Under the pieces are notes generated by a model, which did no database searches, was not told the origin of the DNA, and saw only the letters and a program-made list of their open reading frames with translations. This document shows, piece by piece, positions 1 through 8,954 of a DNA stretch of 64,000 bases. Source of the stretch: Planctomycetota bacterium (GTDB lineage: Bacteria > Planctomycetota > PUPC01 > JACPCR01). The stretch's first letter is position 1. Each line of letters opens with the position of its first letter. The position numbers were made by a program, and so were the translations under genes. The DNA lies in NCBI GenBank assembly GCA_027625095.1, contig JAQBXN010000024.1, positions 1 to 64,000 of the forward strand. The letters run 5' to 3'.

Positions 1-1
1 A

Positions 2-117
2 GATTCAGGATTCAAGATTCAGGATTCAAGATTCAGGATTCAAGATTCAGGATTCAAGATTCAGGATTCAGCCAGGATTCAAGATTCAAGATTCAAGATT
101 CAGGATTCAAGATTCAG
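2..117. repeat. Heptamer tandem array (GATTCAG/GATTCAA)
   Basis: About 16 heptamers alternate between GATTCAG and GATTCAA, with one 3-base interruption (CCA) near position 71. The array may begin before the window. It is complementary to the array at 168-265, so the two could pair across a loop of about 50 bases. It lies downstream of the sucA stop. No coding role is supported. Confidence 0.9.
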
Positions 118-167
118 AAGAAAGAATACAGGGCTTGTGATTTAGGCGTAGTGGCATCCAGATTTAT

Positions 168-265
168 GAATCCTGGCTGAATCCTGAATCCTGGCTGAAT
201 CCTGAATCCTGGCTGAATCCTGAATCCTGGCTGAATCCTGAATCCTGGCTGAATCCTGAATCCTG
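168..265. repeat. 18-bp tandem array, inverted partner of 2-117
   Basis: About five and a half copies of the unit GAATCCTGGCTGAATCCT, each holding two GAATCCT heptamers. The reverse complement of the full unit occurs once in the left array at 63-80. On the minus strand the 18-base period reads as a six-residue FRIQPG repeat; this follows from the period being divisible by three and is not evidence of a gene. Confidence 0.9.
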
Positions 266-297
266 AGTCGTCCGGCATTATATGGATTCCCCCGGGT

Positions 298-3135
298 TCA
301 TACCTCCAAGGCATCCTCTACCAATTGCCGCTGTTCAATCTTGTGGCTGCTCGCCGAGCCGGTTGCCGGGCTTGCGGACTCAGGACGGCAGATGCCTCTG
401 AGTTCACGGCCGGCGATACGCTCGCCTACTTTCAAGCGCAGGAACGGCCAGGCGCCCATGTTCTCAGGCTCCTCCTGCACCCAGACCGCAGGCGCCTGTT
501 CCGGATATTCGAACAGTATCGTTTCGAGGATCTTAGCTGGGAAAGGATAAAGTTGTTCGAGGCGAATGATGGCCACCTGCTGTTGTTCCAACTCTTCGCT
601 ATGAGCAAGAAGGTCGTAGTAAATTTTGCCTGTACACATCACTATTTTCTTAACAGATTCGGTTGCTTCCGGGGCGTTTGTAATCACACGTTTGAATGTG
701 CCCTCGGCCAGATCTTCCAGCCCAGAGGCCACTTTCGGATGCCTGAGCAGACTCTTTGGGCTCATGACGATGAGCGGCTTTCGCAGCGGACGATGAATCT
801 GGCGTCGCAGAAGATGAAAATACTGTGCAGGCGTTGTCGGACAGCAAATCTGCATATTGTCCTCCGCCGCCAGCATGAGCCATCGTTCAAGGCGGGCGCT
901 CGAATGCTCCGGACCCATGCCTTCAAAACCGTGCGGCAAGAGCAGGACGATGCCTGAAAGACGCCGCCATTTGTCCTCCGCGCTGGAGATAAACTGGTCG
1001 ATGATGACCTGAGCAGCATTTGAGAAATCGCCAAACTGCGCTTCCCACATAATGAGACCGTCGGGGCAATCGAGGCTGTAGCCGTAATCGAATCCCAATA
1101 CGCCGGCTTCGGATAGTGGACTGTTGATTATTTCGACCGGCGCCTGATGTTCTGCCAGATGACGAAGAGCAATGTAAGGCTCGCCATTTTCATAATCGTG
1201 GAGCACCGCATGGCGGTGACTGAAAGTGCCCCGACCGCAATCCTGCCCGCTGAGGCGAATGCGGTGGCCTTCGGTCGCCAGGGTGGCGAATGCCAGCGCT
1301 TCGGCTGCTGACCAATCAATCTGCCGTTCGCCCCTTGCCATTTCTTCTCGCTGTTTGAGGAAGCGTTGTATTTTCGGATGCGGATGAAACGCCTCGGGCA
1401 ATTGAGTCAGTTTTTTCAGAAAGTGCGAAAGCCGATTGCCGGTGACCTTTGTATCGGCTTCTTCGACGGAATCATCGTTGCCACCCTTGTATTTCATCCA
1501 GAGCCCCATCTCGCCGTAATCCCGGCTGAAGACTGGCTCTCTCCTTGCGACTGCGAGTTCCTGTTCGAGCAGGTTGCGGCGTTCCTCTGCGATACGGTCT
1601 GCATGGTCTCTGCTGATGCCGCCAAGCTTCATCAGGTGATCGAGATAGCCTTCTCGCACAGATTCCCGCTTTTCAATTTCACGATACAGCAGTGGATGGG
1701 TGAACGATGGCTCATCCGATTCATTGTGTCCCCGGCGGCGATAACAATACATGTCGACCACCACGTCCCTCTGGAATTTCGTCCGGAAATCCATGGCGAT
1801 GTCTATCACCTGAGCGACCGATTCCGGGTCTTCGCCGTTGACATGAAAAATGGGAATCTGCAGCATCCTGGCCACATCCGTGGAGTAGGTACACGAACGT
1901 GACTCCTCGGGCGGAGTGGTAAAACCGATCTGATTGTTGACGATGATGTGGAGGGTGCCGCCGGTGCGGTAGCCCGCAAGTTCGCTCATGTTCAACGTCT
2001 CCTGCACCACTCCCTCGCCGGCAAACGCGGCATCACCGTGGATGAGTATGGCCATGCCTCTCCGGAATTCAGAATCTCCAAATCGATCCTGCTTGGCCCG
2101 CATCCGTCCCAGCACTACCGGATTGATAAACTCCAGGTGGCTCGGATTGAAGCAGAGTGAGAGATGGACCTTGTGGCCATTCTCCGCAACCCAGTCGCTG
2201 CTGTGGCCGAGGTGATACTTCACATCCCCGCGCCCCATGTAGCGTTCGGGGTCCGCGTCCTCAAATTCCCGGAAAATCTTGCGAGGGCTCTTGCCCATGG
2301 TGTTCGCCAGGACGTTCAGGCGACCACGGTGAGCCATCCCGATGACGATTTCATCCACCTTGTGCTGGCCTGCTTTTTCGATTGCAAGGTGCAACAGAGG
2401 GATCAGGCTTTCCGCGCCTTCCAGCGAAAAACTCTTTGCTCCAAGAAATTTCTTCTGAATGAACTCTTCCAGGACCACCGCATCGGTCAGCCGGGTGAGA
2501 ATCCGAATCTGCTGCTCCGGCGAAAGCGTGATGTGGTTCTCGGTATTCTCCATCCGCTCTTCGAGCCAGCGTTTAATCTGCAGGTCATCTATATGCATGT
2601 ACTGCACGCCAATGAACCGGCAGTAGGTATTGGCCAGCCGGGCGAGAATCTCAAAAAGGGTGAGTTTCTCGGGCCCGTGGATTGTTGAGGTGGAAAAAGT
2701 TTGGGTGAGGTCTTCCTTTGAGAGTCCGTAAAACTCCGGTTCCAACTCCGGCGGTGTTGGACGTTCCCGGCCCAATGGGTCGACCATGGCGATCATGTGG
2801 CCGCGAACCCGGAAGGCGCGAACAAGTTGGTCGACCCTTTCCTGCAGCTCTGCATGGTTATCAGGGAAGCTCGGCAATTCTTCCCCCTGCCCATTTCCCG
2901 TATGCCTTACGTGGTTTCGACGCTCCTCAACGGGTTGCCCGCCGCCCGGCGGATTGAAAATACTGAATGGCTCGAAGGACGGCCCGAACCGGCCTTGGTT
3001 GTTCAGCGCAGTGCTGGTCACTGCCTGCACGCCTTTGAAGTAATTGCGCCAGTCTTCCGGCACGGAACTCGGGGATTCAACAAACTGGGAATAGAGTTCC
3101 TCAAGGTAGGTGAGACTGAGATTGCTGATGTTCAT
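298..3135 (-). CDS. sucA: 2-oxoglutarate dehydrogenase E1 component
   Basis: Thiamin-diphosphate-dependent E1 of the cytosolic 2-oxoglutarate dehydrogenase complex: it decarboxylates 2-oxoglutarate and succinylates the lipoyl group of E2 in the TCA cycle. From the chosen start the protein has 945 residues, close to the E. coli enzyme. The N-terminal E2-binding helix (LTYLEELYSQF) is present, then GMAHRGRLNVL near residue 266, the ThDP/metal segment starting GDAAF near 367 and ending NNQIGFTT near 400, a transketolase-like pyrimidine domain, and the C-terminal QEEPENMGAW. The open frame runs further upstream, but homology starts at this ATG; another ATG lies at 3144. Neither has a Shine-Dalgarno, and a heptamer repeat directly precedes them. 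E2 and E3 genes are not in the window. The stop is TGA. Confidence 0.97.
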   Translation of the reverse strand: MNISNLSLTYLEELYSQFVESPSSVPEDWRNYFKGVQAVTSTALNNQGRFGPSFEPFSIFNPPGGGQPVEERRNHVRHTGNGQGEELPSFPDNHAELQERVDQLVRAFRVRGHMIAMVDPLGRERPTPPELEPEFYGLSKEDLTQTFSTSTIHGPEKLTLFEILARLANTYCRFIGVQYMHIDDLQIKRWLEERMENTENHITLSPEQQIRILTRLTDAVVLEEFIQKKFLGAKSFSLEGAESLIPLLHLAIEKAGQHKVDEIVIGMAHRGRLNVLANTMGKSPRKIFREFEDADPERYMGRGDVKYHLGHSSDWVAENGHKVHLSLCFNPSHLEFINPVVLGRMRAKQDRFGDSEFRRGMAILIHGDAAFAGEGVVQETLNMSELAGYRTGGTLHIIVNNQIGFTTPPEESRSCTYSTDVARMLQIPIFHVNGEDPESVAQVIDIAMDFRTKFQRDVVVDMYCYRRRGHNESDEPSFTHPLLYREIEKRESVREGYLDHLMKLGGISRDHADRIAEERRNLLEQELAVARREPVFSRDYGEMGLWMKYKGGNDDSVEEADTKVTGNRLSHFLKKLTQLPEAFHPHPKIQRFLKQREEMARGERQIDWSAAEALAFATLATEGHRIRLSGQDCGRGTFSHRHAVLHDYENGEPYIALRHLAEHQAPVEIINSPLSEAGVLGFDYGYSLDCPDGLIMWEAQFGDFSNAAQVIIDQFISSAEDKWRRLSGIVLLLPHGFEGMGPEHSSARLERWLMLAAEDNMQICCPTTPAQYFHLLRRQIHRPLRKPLIVMSPKSLLRHPKVASGLEDLAEGTFKRVITNAPEATESVKKIVMCTGKIYYDLLAHSEELEQQQVAIIRLEQLYPFPAKILETILFEYPEQAPAVWVQEEPENMGAWPFLRLKVGERIAGRELRGICRPESASPATGSASSHKIEQRQLVEDALEV

Positions 3136-3138
3136 GGA

Positions 3139-3175
3139 GGTCATAGGTAATAAGTAATGAGTCAACGGTAATAGC
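3139..3175 (-). repeat. Heptamer repeat upstream of sucA
   Basis: Read toward sucA the units are TATTACC, GTTGACT, CATTACT, TATTACC, TATGACC, then the start codon. The seven-base period and the TTAC core match tracts before the genes starting at 22877, 44756, 45568 and 45777. It occupies the place of a ribosome-binding site. Confidence 0.7.
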
Positions 3176-3291
3176 CCGGTGCACCGGTGCTCGGAGCCTG
3201 ATGATAATGTTATTCGGAGGCGTGGGCTCTTGTTAGCGATCCTGGGGCTTCCTGTTGATTCGGGGCCCCATGGAGAGACTTCAGACAAGAG

Positions 3292-3308
3292 CTCTCGCGA
3301 AGCGAGAG
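3292..3308. other. Hairpin between Nudix gene and sucA
   Basis: CTCTCGC and GCGAGAG flank a GAA loop, giving a perfect 7-bp stem. No T-run follows on either strand, so it is not a classical terminator. It lies just beyond the 3' end of the Nudix gene, so an RNA-end-stabilising role is possible. Confidence 0.5.
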
Positions 3309-3323
3309 ACCACGGCGCCAGGC

Positions 3324-3845
3324 TTACCGCATCGCGTAAAACAGCCCCACCAGCACCTTGGGGTCTACAACCTTTCCAAGCTCCGCCTGCTTGTGCAGCC
3401 AGCCTTCGGCGCTGTGTGGAGGGATTTCATGAATGATGATTTTCTCCGAACCCTCACCACCGCCGGGGCCTGTCTTCTTCAGTCCGGTCGCTCGGACAAA
3501 CGTGAGGATCTCGGAGCTCAGTCCTGCGGATGGCGGGCCTTCTATCAGGATTTTGAATGACTCGGCCTCGTATCCGGTCTCTTCAAAGAGTTCGCGTTGC
3601 GCCGCGGATTCGATTGCTTCATCTTCGGTACCCGGATGATCGCCGGCTAGTCCTGCCGGCAGCTCGATCACATTCTTCTCCACCGGCTCGCGGAACTGCT
3701 CGACAAAGATCATCCGGCCGTCATCGGTGACCGCCAGGATGACCACGATGGCGCTTGTATTGTTGCGCTCCACGAATTCCCAACCGTTGCGGCGGACCAT
3801 GTTGATGAATCGGCCTTCGGCGATGGTTTCTTTTTCAGTGCTCAT
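3324..3845 (-). CDS. Nudix hydrolase, ADP-ribose pyrophosphatase-like
   Basis: Predicted cytosolic Nudix hydrolase of 173 residues that would cleave a nucleoside diphosphate linked to another moiety, most likely ADP-ribose. The Nudix box is visible as a glycine-led loop followed by AAQRELFEETGY, supplying the metal-binding glutamates. The segment VEQFREP followed by IELPAG just before the box is typical of the NudF/ADP-ribose pyrophosphatase branch. The gene lies between the VOC gene and sucA on the same strand, with a 15-base gap to the VOC gene, so co-transcription is likely. Substrate specificity cannot be read from sequence. Confidence 0.88.
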   Translation of the reverse strand: MSTEKETIAEGRFINMVRRNGWEFVERNNTSAIVVILAVTDDGRMIFVEQFREPVEKNVIELPAGLAGDHPGTEDEAIESAAQRELFEETGYEAESFKILIEGPPSAGLSSEILTFVRATGLKKTGPGGGEGSEKIIIHEIPPHSAEGWLHKQAELGKVVDPKVLVGLFYAMR

Positions 3846-3860
3846 TTTGCGAGAAATGGC

Positions 3861-4286
3861 TCACCCCTTCTCCTCAATATCTACGCCGGGCCATTGTTCT
3901 CTCTTCTCGGTGATGTCTACAACGATGCCGTCCGGGTCTTCCACCTTGAATTCCTTGTTTGGGATGTAATCGGGGTTTTTGACCTCGCCGCCGAGACCTT
4001 CGTAGATGATGTCAAACCCCATTGCTTTGCAGCGTTCCGCAGCTTCTTTCAAGCAAGGCACTCGAACACCGAGATGCAGGTAATCCAGCATGCCGGATAC
4101 ATGGGGCGGCCGTTCCGGGCCCTGGTGCTGGAACAGACGGAAGTTGTGGTATCCATCGGTGAGGTCGTAACAGGTTTCCCTTGTTATTTGAGCGACACTC
4201 AGACCGAGCGCGTCACGCCAGAAGCGCACGGATGCTTCGAGGTTGGTTGCACGAATACCGATATGGACGAGAAGACTTTTATTCAT
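3861..4286 (-). CDS. VOC (glyoxalase/bleomycin-resistance) family protein
   Basis: A 141-residue vicinal-oxygen-chelate protein with two beta-alpha-beta-beta-beta modules. The first begins LLVHIGIRATNLEAS with FWRDALGL; the second begins DYLHLGVRV and ends in DPDGIVVDITE. The histidine in each module and the final glutamate are good metal-ligand candidates, as in lactoylglutathione lyase. The start at MNKSLL was chosen because homology begins there, although the frame stays open another 69 codons upstream. It is followed after 15 bases by the Nudix gene. The substrate is unknown. Confidence 0.85.
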   Translation of the reverse strand: MNKSLLVHIGIRATNLEASVRFWRDALGLSVAQITRETCYDLTDGYHNFRLFQHQGPERPPHVSGMLDYLHLGVRVPCLKEAAERCKAMGFDIIYEGLGGEVKNPDYIPNKEFKVEDPDGIVVDITEKREQWPGVDIEEKG

Positions 4287-4631
4287 AATCTGGGTATCCA
4301 GGATAGAGGAATCGAGTGGGGTGGCAGGAAATTTTGGGGGCAGGTGAATTAAGAGCAAAGCTTGGTTCCCCTTTATACAGCCTCTGAAATCACGGGCAAG
4401 AACCCCATTGACCGGAAAGTAGTAGCCCCCGATAGCGAGGCCAGGCCATGGCCAGCGGCTCCCGACCGCATGAGTTGTTGCTGCTGCGGGCACTATTCCG
4501 TGCCAGGTTCAGGATATTCTGGCTTTCGAAATCTGCAGGTGCCGGCTGGTAATGTAGACCTTCGGGAGGAATGCAGGCAAGATGAGTTGTCGGCTGTCAG
4601 AGGTCAAGGCAGCATATTCGCCTGCTGTTTA
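4287..4631. other. Divergent intergenic region, no gene seen
   Basis: This stretch separates the minus-strand VOC/Nudix pair from the plus-strand membrane-protein gene and should hold promoters for both. I see no clear -35/-10 pair, RNA gene or repeat. An open frame across it on each strand shows no family resemblance. Confidence 0.5.
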
Positions 4632-6155
4632 ATGTTTCAAGAGCCACCTTCCATGCCTTCTATTGCGGAAGCTCGGATACGCCGAATCCTGTTCATCGGT
4701 GTTTTCATCACCTACGCCTGGTTCTTTCAAGGCGGGGGCTGGAATCAAAACGCGCGCTATGACCAGGTATGGCGGCTAGTGGAGGACGGCACTTTCGATA
4801 TTAACGAATACTTCGAGGATCCAACCCGGCGAAACACGAATGACTTCTCGTTTTATCAGGGAAGGTATTATCCCAATAAACCGCCTGGTGTTTCACTGCT
4901 GGGACTGCCTGCGTATACCGTGCTGGTGTTTATAGAGGGGATGAGCGGCCTAGACCCCTATAGCTCGTGGAAGCTTTTCCATGTGAATGCACACCTTGTG
5001 TGCGCCTTTTCGGTGTCGCTGCTTTCGGCCTGTCTGGTCGCCTCTCTTTTTACCACCCTTAACTATCTGAGGCCTTCACCAGCAGGATGGAGGGTGGTTG
5101 TAGTGTTAGCCTACGGGCTTGGGACGATGGCATTGCCGTGGTCGACACTTTTCCAGGCTCATCAACCTTCTGCCGCTCTCACTTTTCTGATGTTCGCGGT
5201 CTTGCTGTATCAGGAATACGGAGTCCAGTGTTCTGACAGTCAGAAGGAACCGAAGCGTCCCCCGTCTGATCTGGATCTGCTGGCGGGATTTCTGGGTGGA
5301 ATCGCGTTAATGGTCGCCTACAACAACGCGCCAGTCATCGCTCTGGTCATGGGCTATCGACTGGTTGGACCGCGTCCCATCCGTGGGTTATGCACGATGG
5401 CAATTGGGATGGTTCTGCCGGTTGCTTTTCTCCTGCTTTACCACTGGGTGTGTTTCGGGCATCCGCTGGCAACCAGCTACACGTACGAGAATGAGCAGTT
5501 TGTGACAGCAGATGGCAAGGTGTTCGATTTCCCGACTCTGAAGGCTGTATGGGGAATCACATTCAGTGAGTGGCGCGGGCTGTTTTATGGCTCGCCGGTG
5601 CTTGTATTTTGCGTGCCGGGTTTTGTCTATTTCTGCAAACAGCGTTGTGGCCGCCTGCCTGAGGCTTTGGTGTGTATCGGCACGGTGGTTTTTTATTTTG
5701 TGCTGAACACTTCTTTCATTAACTGGCACGGAGGATGGTGTTCAGGGCCGCGCTACATGATTCCGTCCTTGCCCTTCATGGTATGCGCTCTGCATTTTCT
5801 ATCCGGCAGATTGAGGCTGGCGATGATTGGGCTTGCCGGGGTTTCTGTCTGCATTCAATTTGCATTGACGGCTGTGGATCCGTCGACACCACACCAAGTG
5901 ACTAATCCAACGAAATATTCGTTCCAGCAACTGTTTCAGAATAAGGTGTCGATCAACAACCAGGGAGTTCTTGAAATGTTCCCGCCGGAACACGAAGGCC
6001 AAGGCACTCCCCAGCCAAGGCACGCATGGAGTTCGTTTAATGTCGGCGAACTCATCGGACTAAGCGGGGTCATGAGTCTGCTGCCTCTGCTGGTGGTATG
6101 GACGATTGCAGGCAGCTCGCTTTGGCTGGTCGGGCGGTGGCGGAGCCATGGCTGA
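4632..6155 (+). CDS. Polytopic membrane protein, possibly GT-C-like
   Basis: About 507 residues with roughly a dozen hydrophobic segments, so an inner-membrane protein. A short N-terminal segment (RRILFIGVFITYAWFF) is followed by a non-membrane loop holding GRYYPNKPPG, a motif I associate with uncharacterised GT-C-like membrane glycosyltransferase relatives; further helices follow and a loop with SWRGLFYGSP or similar aromatic-rich text. No acceptor or donor can be assigned. The start is uncertain: the frame is open from 4362, but the membrane protein proper begins after ATG 4632 or ATG 4653, neither with a strong Shine-Dalgarno. It is convergent with the DUF3500 gene, leaving 27 bases between stops. 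Confidence 0.75.
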   Translation: MFQEPPSMPSIAEARIRRILFIGVFITYAWFFQGGGWNQNARYDQVWRLVEDGTFDINEYFEDPTRRNTNDFSFYQGRYYPNKPPGVSLLGLPAYTVLVFIEGMSGLDPYSSWKLFHVNAHLVCAFSVSLLSACLVASLFTTLNYLRPSPAGWRVVVVLAYGLGTMALPWSTLFQAHQPSAALTFLMFAVLLYQEYGVQCSDSQKEPKRPPSDLDLLAGFLGGIALMVAYNNAPVIALVMGYRLVGPRPIRGLCTMAIGMVLPVAFLLLYHWVCFGHPLATSYTYENEQFVTADGKVFDFPTLKAVWGITFSEWRGLFYGSPVLVFCVPGFVYFCKQRCGRLPEALVCIGTVVFYFVLNTSFINWHGGWCSGPRYMIPSLPFMVCALHFLSGRLRLAMIGLAGVSVCIQFALTAVDPSTPHQVTNPTKYSFQQLFQNKVSINNQGVLEMFPPEHEGQGTPQPRHAWSSFNVGELIGLSGVMSLLPLLVVWTIAGSSLWLVGRWRSHG

Positions 6156-6182
6156 TACAATCGGCCCGCATTGGGCAGTCGG

Positions 6183-7169
6183 CTAAGCATTCAGCTTCAC
6201 AGATGCTTCACTGGCGACGTTTACCCACACGTGTACGTGTGGTGCTCCCCGGTAATGCCAGACGAATGAAGGGCCCTCGAGACGCCAGTTATCCCACACG
6301 CCATCATTGCCTAGATCCTGGTCAGTGAAGAAGGCGAGATGACAGGCGTCCAGCCCGCCCTGAACTTTCAGTGCGGCGAGCACTTCATCCTGATCGCTCT
6401 GGCGATAGGGCTCGATGAGCTTTTGCAGCACCTTCTGCACGTGCTCCTTCTGATCGTCAGAAAGCTGAGAGACCGATATGCCCTGAAAGTTTCCGTCTTT
6501 GCCTTTGAAGCCGGACGACTGTTCACGAGGCGTCTTCGAAACTTCGGCAATCTTTTGCTGCTTGCCATCAAGCATCTTGTAGACCTTGTTAGCGGCCAGT
6601 GCCTGTTCCCAATAGACATTTCCAGGATGGTCGGGTTTCTCGTTAAACCGGGGCGCATGGCCGTAAAACAGTGGGCCCCCAAAAGCAACGTGGTCGGCAG
6701 AATTACCATCGCAACGAAGAGTCATATGACGGCCGGTCATGACCAGCTCGTATTTGCCTTCGCCTGGTTTCCCGAAGAGGGCAATGTTCTGGCTGTTACC
6801 GAAACCTCCCGCGTCGTCTTTGAGCTGTTTGTCGATCCGCGTCTGCCATTCGGGACGAATGATGCCTTCGAAAATAGTTCGTACCTGCTGGCGTTGTTCC
6901 TGAGTAAAAAAATCGCTGTTAATGGTCGGCTCGGTGACGTGCCAGTTATTCGAGACACGTGTCCGTAACAAACCAAGTGAACTGTCGATGTGATCCCATT
7001 CGAAACAGAGCACCTCCCGCTGGACAGTTGAAAGGCCATCGTAAAGAACCTTCACCATTGATTCCGGTGTGCTGGCCTCTTTGGCCTGGGACACTGATGC
7101 ACCGGTGAGAAGACAGGCAGCGCCCGCTGATGCCGTCTGAATGAAACTTCTGCGATTGAGATGACCCAT
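6183..7169 (-). CDS. Tat-exported DUF3500 family protein
   Basis: A 328-residue protein with a twin-arginine signal: NRRSFIQ, a hydrophobic alanine-rich stretch, and cleavage expected near SQA at about 29. The mature part matches my recollection of the DUF3500 family: GRHMTLRCDG, AFGGPLFYGH, GGLDACHLAFF and the C-terminal block WRLEGPSFVWHYRG followed by PHVHVW. The many histidines and acidic residues suggest metal binding, but no reaction is established. The start is well placed, with AAGGAAATC upstream of ATG. It is divergent from the STAS gene across 127 bases. Tat export implies folding, perhaps with a cofactor, in the cytoplasm. Confidence 0.88.
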   Translation of the reverse strand: MGHLNRRSFIQTASAGAACLLTGASVSQAKEASTPESMVKVLYDGLSTVQREVLCFEWDHIDSSLGLLRTRVSNNWHVTEPTINSDFFTQEQRQQVRTIFEGIIRPEWQTRIDKQLKDDAGGFGNSQNIALFGKPGEGKYELVMTGRHMTLRCDGNSADHVAFGGPLFYGHAPRFNEKPDHPGNVYWEQALAANKVYKMLDGKQQKIAEVSKTPREQSSGFKGKDGNFQGISVSQLSDDQKEHVQKVLQKLIEPYRQSDQDEVLAALKVQGGLDACHLAFFTDQDLGNDGVWDNWRLEGPSFVWHYRGAPHVHVWVNVASEASVKLNA

Positions 7170-7296
7170 AGTGATTTCCTTTGAGGTGAGTTCGGGCGTT
7201 GGATGCAGCTAAAAGTGTGGCAAATCGACCTCAGGTGTGCCAGAACTACCGCCCTGAAAATCAGCAGGAACCGGCAATTAACTTCTGGATAGACAA

Positions 7297-7653
7297 ATGA
7301 ATTCGCGCGAAGTTCTGGTATCTGTAACCAGTAAAAAAGGGGCGGTCATCATACAGGTCTTAGCGGATAGCCTGAGTTTTGACGAGCTCGAGAGTTTCGG
7401 CGAAATGCTTCAGGAAGTCGCGGAACAGAATCCGGCCGGCATTCTCATTCTGGATCTCAGCAAAGTTGTCACGATTTCGAGTATTGTCATCGGCCGAATT
7501 TTCAGGGCGCGGAAGGCACTTATCGATTCTGGAGGGGAGCTTCGGATTGTGGCATCAAATCCAAACTTGCTCTCGGTACTCAACGTCTGCAGGCTGGACA
7601 AAATCGTCGACATTCGGGCCACTCTTGATGAGGCGTTGGCAGAGCTCAAGTAG
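7297..7653 (+). CDS. STAS-domain anti-sigma factor antagonist
   Basis: A 118-residue single STAS domain of the SpoIIAA/RsbV type. The core GILILDLSKVVTISS corresponds to the strand and loop that carry the phosphorylatable serine in partner-switching antagonists, here the SS pair near residue 62. Such proteins bind and sequester an anti-sigma kinase when dephosphorylated. Its stop is only 8 bases from the stop of the convergent response-regulator/PP2C gene, the phosphatase type that dephosphorylates these antagonists, so the two probably work in one switch. No anti-sigma kinase or sigma factor is visible nearby. Confidence 0.87.
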   Translation: MNSREVLVSVTSKKGAVIIQVLADSLSFDELESFGEMLQEVAEQNPAGILILDLSKVVTISSIVIGRIFRARKALIDSGGELRIVASNPNLLSVLNVCRLDKIVDIRATLDEALAELK

Positions 7654-7661
7654 CACGCGGC

Positions 7662-8954
7662 TTAATCCAATTCAATGGCGAGCAGAGTAAGATCGTCCTC
7701 CGGAGGTTCACCTTCCCTCCACTCGACTGCCATCTCCACCAACCGCCTCAGGCTCTCTTGCAAGCTCATCTCTTCAAGGCCCTGCATGGCCTCTATAAGA
7801 TGCTCCCTGTCAAAGAGCACGTTCTGTTTATTCATAGTTTCAGTGAGCCCGTCGGTAAAGATATAAAGCCGGTCTCCCGGCTGCAGAGTGACCGAGTTCT
7901 GTTCGAATGGCTCGTCCAACAGTCCAATGGGGAAGCCATCCGAAGGTAATGACCGAATGGATTTGTCTTTGGAAACCACCAGGGGGCCTGGATGGCCGGC
8001 GGCCACGTAATCCAACTGGCGAGTATGAGTATTCAGTACCCCGTAGACCATAGTGAAATACTGCTGTGTGCTGTCGTTCCAGGAGAAAAGCTGATTCAGC
8101 TTGCCGGCCACCTCAGAGGGCGGAACGATTCGCCGGTTGTCGCCGGAGGATACCTTGACAATTGACCCCGGCCCATCGACATCCGAAATCACCCGGCTCA
8201 AAGTGACTGCAAGCAAGGCCGCGGGAACGCCGTGGCCGCTAACATCTGCGACGAACAGCCCGAGCATGCCGTCACCGAGAACAATCAGGTCAAGTATGTC
8301 TCCCGCCAGTTCATCGCAAGACTCTAAGGTCCAGCCCGTCTTGACGCCTGGCACACCGAGATTTTCATTAGGCAGGAATGCTTTCTGAATCAGAGCTGCC
8401 GCGTTGAGGTCGCGCTTCATGCGTTTATTTGCGATGGAGAGTCCCTCTGCCAGGGCAGCCTTGGCCTCAGCGGCTTCTTTTTCCCCACGCACCTTCGCCG
8501 CCTCAATCTCTTTGTCCTTCAACTCAATGAGCACGCGTTCGTTATCCCGGCGCGTGGCTTCCAAGGCTCGCAAATCCCGGTAACCGCGCAGAGCCAGCAC
8601 AACACATGCAAACAACCGGGCCGAGGTCAGCTCCGTCTTTGCCATATAGTCATTGATGTCATATTCGAGAATGACGCTTTCTTCAGGAGCCACCCCCGGC
8701 TGGCCGGTTCGAAGGATGATACGTGCCAAAGGGAGCCGCATTTCTTCCCGCACAAACTTGACGAACTGCAGCCCAGAATCTTCCTCCTCCATGACAACGT
8801 CGAGCAGTACCAGTGCGGTATCCGAATGCTGTAGGATTAAGTCCCTTGCCTCCTCTGCGGAATGGGCATCTACAAAGCCAATTGGTTTGCCATCAAATCG
8901 GAAGCCTTCCAGCGCCAGCCGCGTTACTGCGTGGATTTCGGGTTCATCATCCAC
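7662..8954 (-). CDS. Response regulator with PP2C (RsbU/SpoIIE-type) phosphatase
   Basis: The uninterrupted part of a receiver-phosphatase protein, 430 residues from a GTG. The receiver has VDDEPE at its very start, the phosphoacceptor aspartate in VLLDVVM near 52 and the conserved lysine in NDYMAKTEL. Its C-terminal part (ILRTGQPG to ALRGYRDL) resembles receivers found in DUF3369-type regulators. A charged coiled coil (about 130-180) leads into a PP2C domain with ELAGDILDL, FVADVSGHG, AAGHPGP, FTDGLTE and PPEDDLTLL. It would dephosphorylate a STAS antagonist when the receiver is phosphorylated. The GTG lies inside the first receiver strand, so a protein started here lacks part of beta-1. Homologous coding sequence continues upstream beyond a TGA. 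Confidence 0.88.
   Translation of the reverse strand: MDDEPEIHAVTRLALEGFRFDGKPIGFVDAHSAEEARDLILQHSDTALVLLDVVMEEEDSGLQFVKFVREEMRLPLARIILRTGQPGVAPEESVILEYDINDYMAKTELTSARLFACVVLALRGYRDLRALEATRRDNERVLIELKDKEIEAAKVRGEKEAAEAKAALAEGLSIANKRMKRDLNAAALIQKAFLPNENLGVPGVKTGWTLESCDELAGDILDLIVLGDGMLGLFVADVSGHGVPAALLAVTLSRVISDVDGPGSIVKVSSGDNRRIVPPSEVAGKLNQLFSWNDSTQQYFTMVYGVLNTHTRQLDYVAAGHPGPLVVSKDKSIRSLPSDGFPIGLLDEPFEQNSVTLQPGDRLYIFTDGLTETMNKQNVLFDREHLIEAMQGLEEMSLQESLRRLVEMAVEWREGEPPEDDLTLLAIELD

Noticed and set aside
114-314. Minus-strand frame with FRIQPG repeats
   Set aside because: Produced by the 18-base repeat; no ribosome site, and the repeats are inverted arrays.
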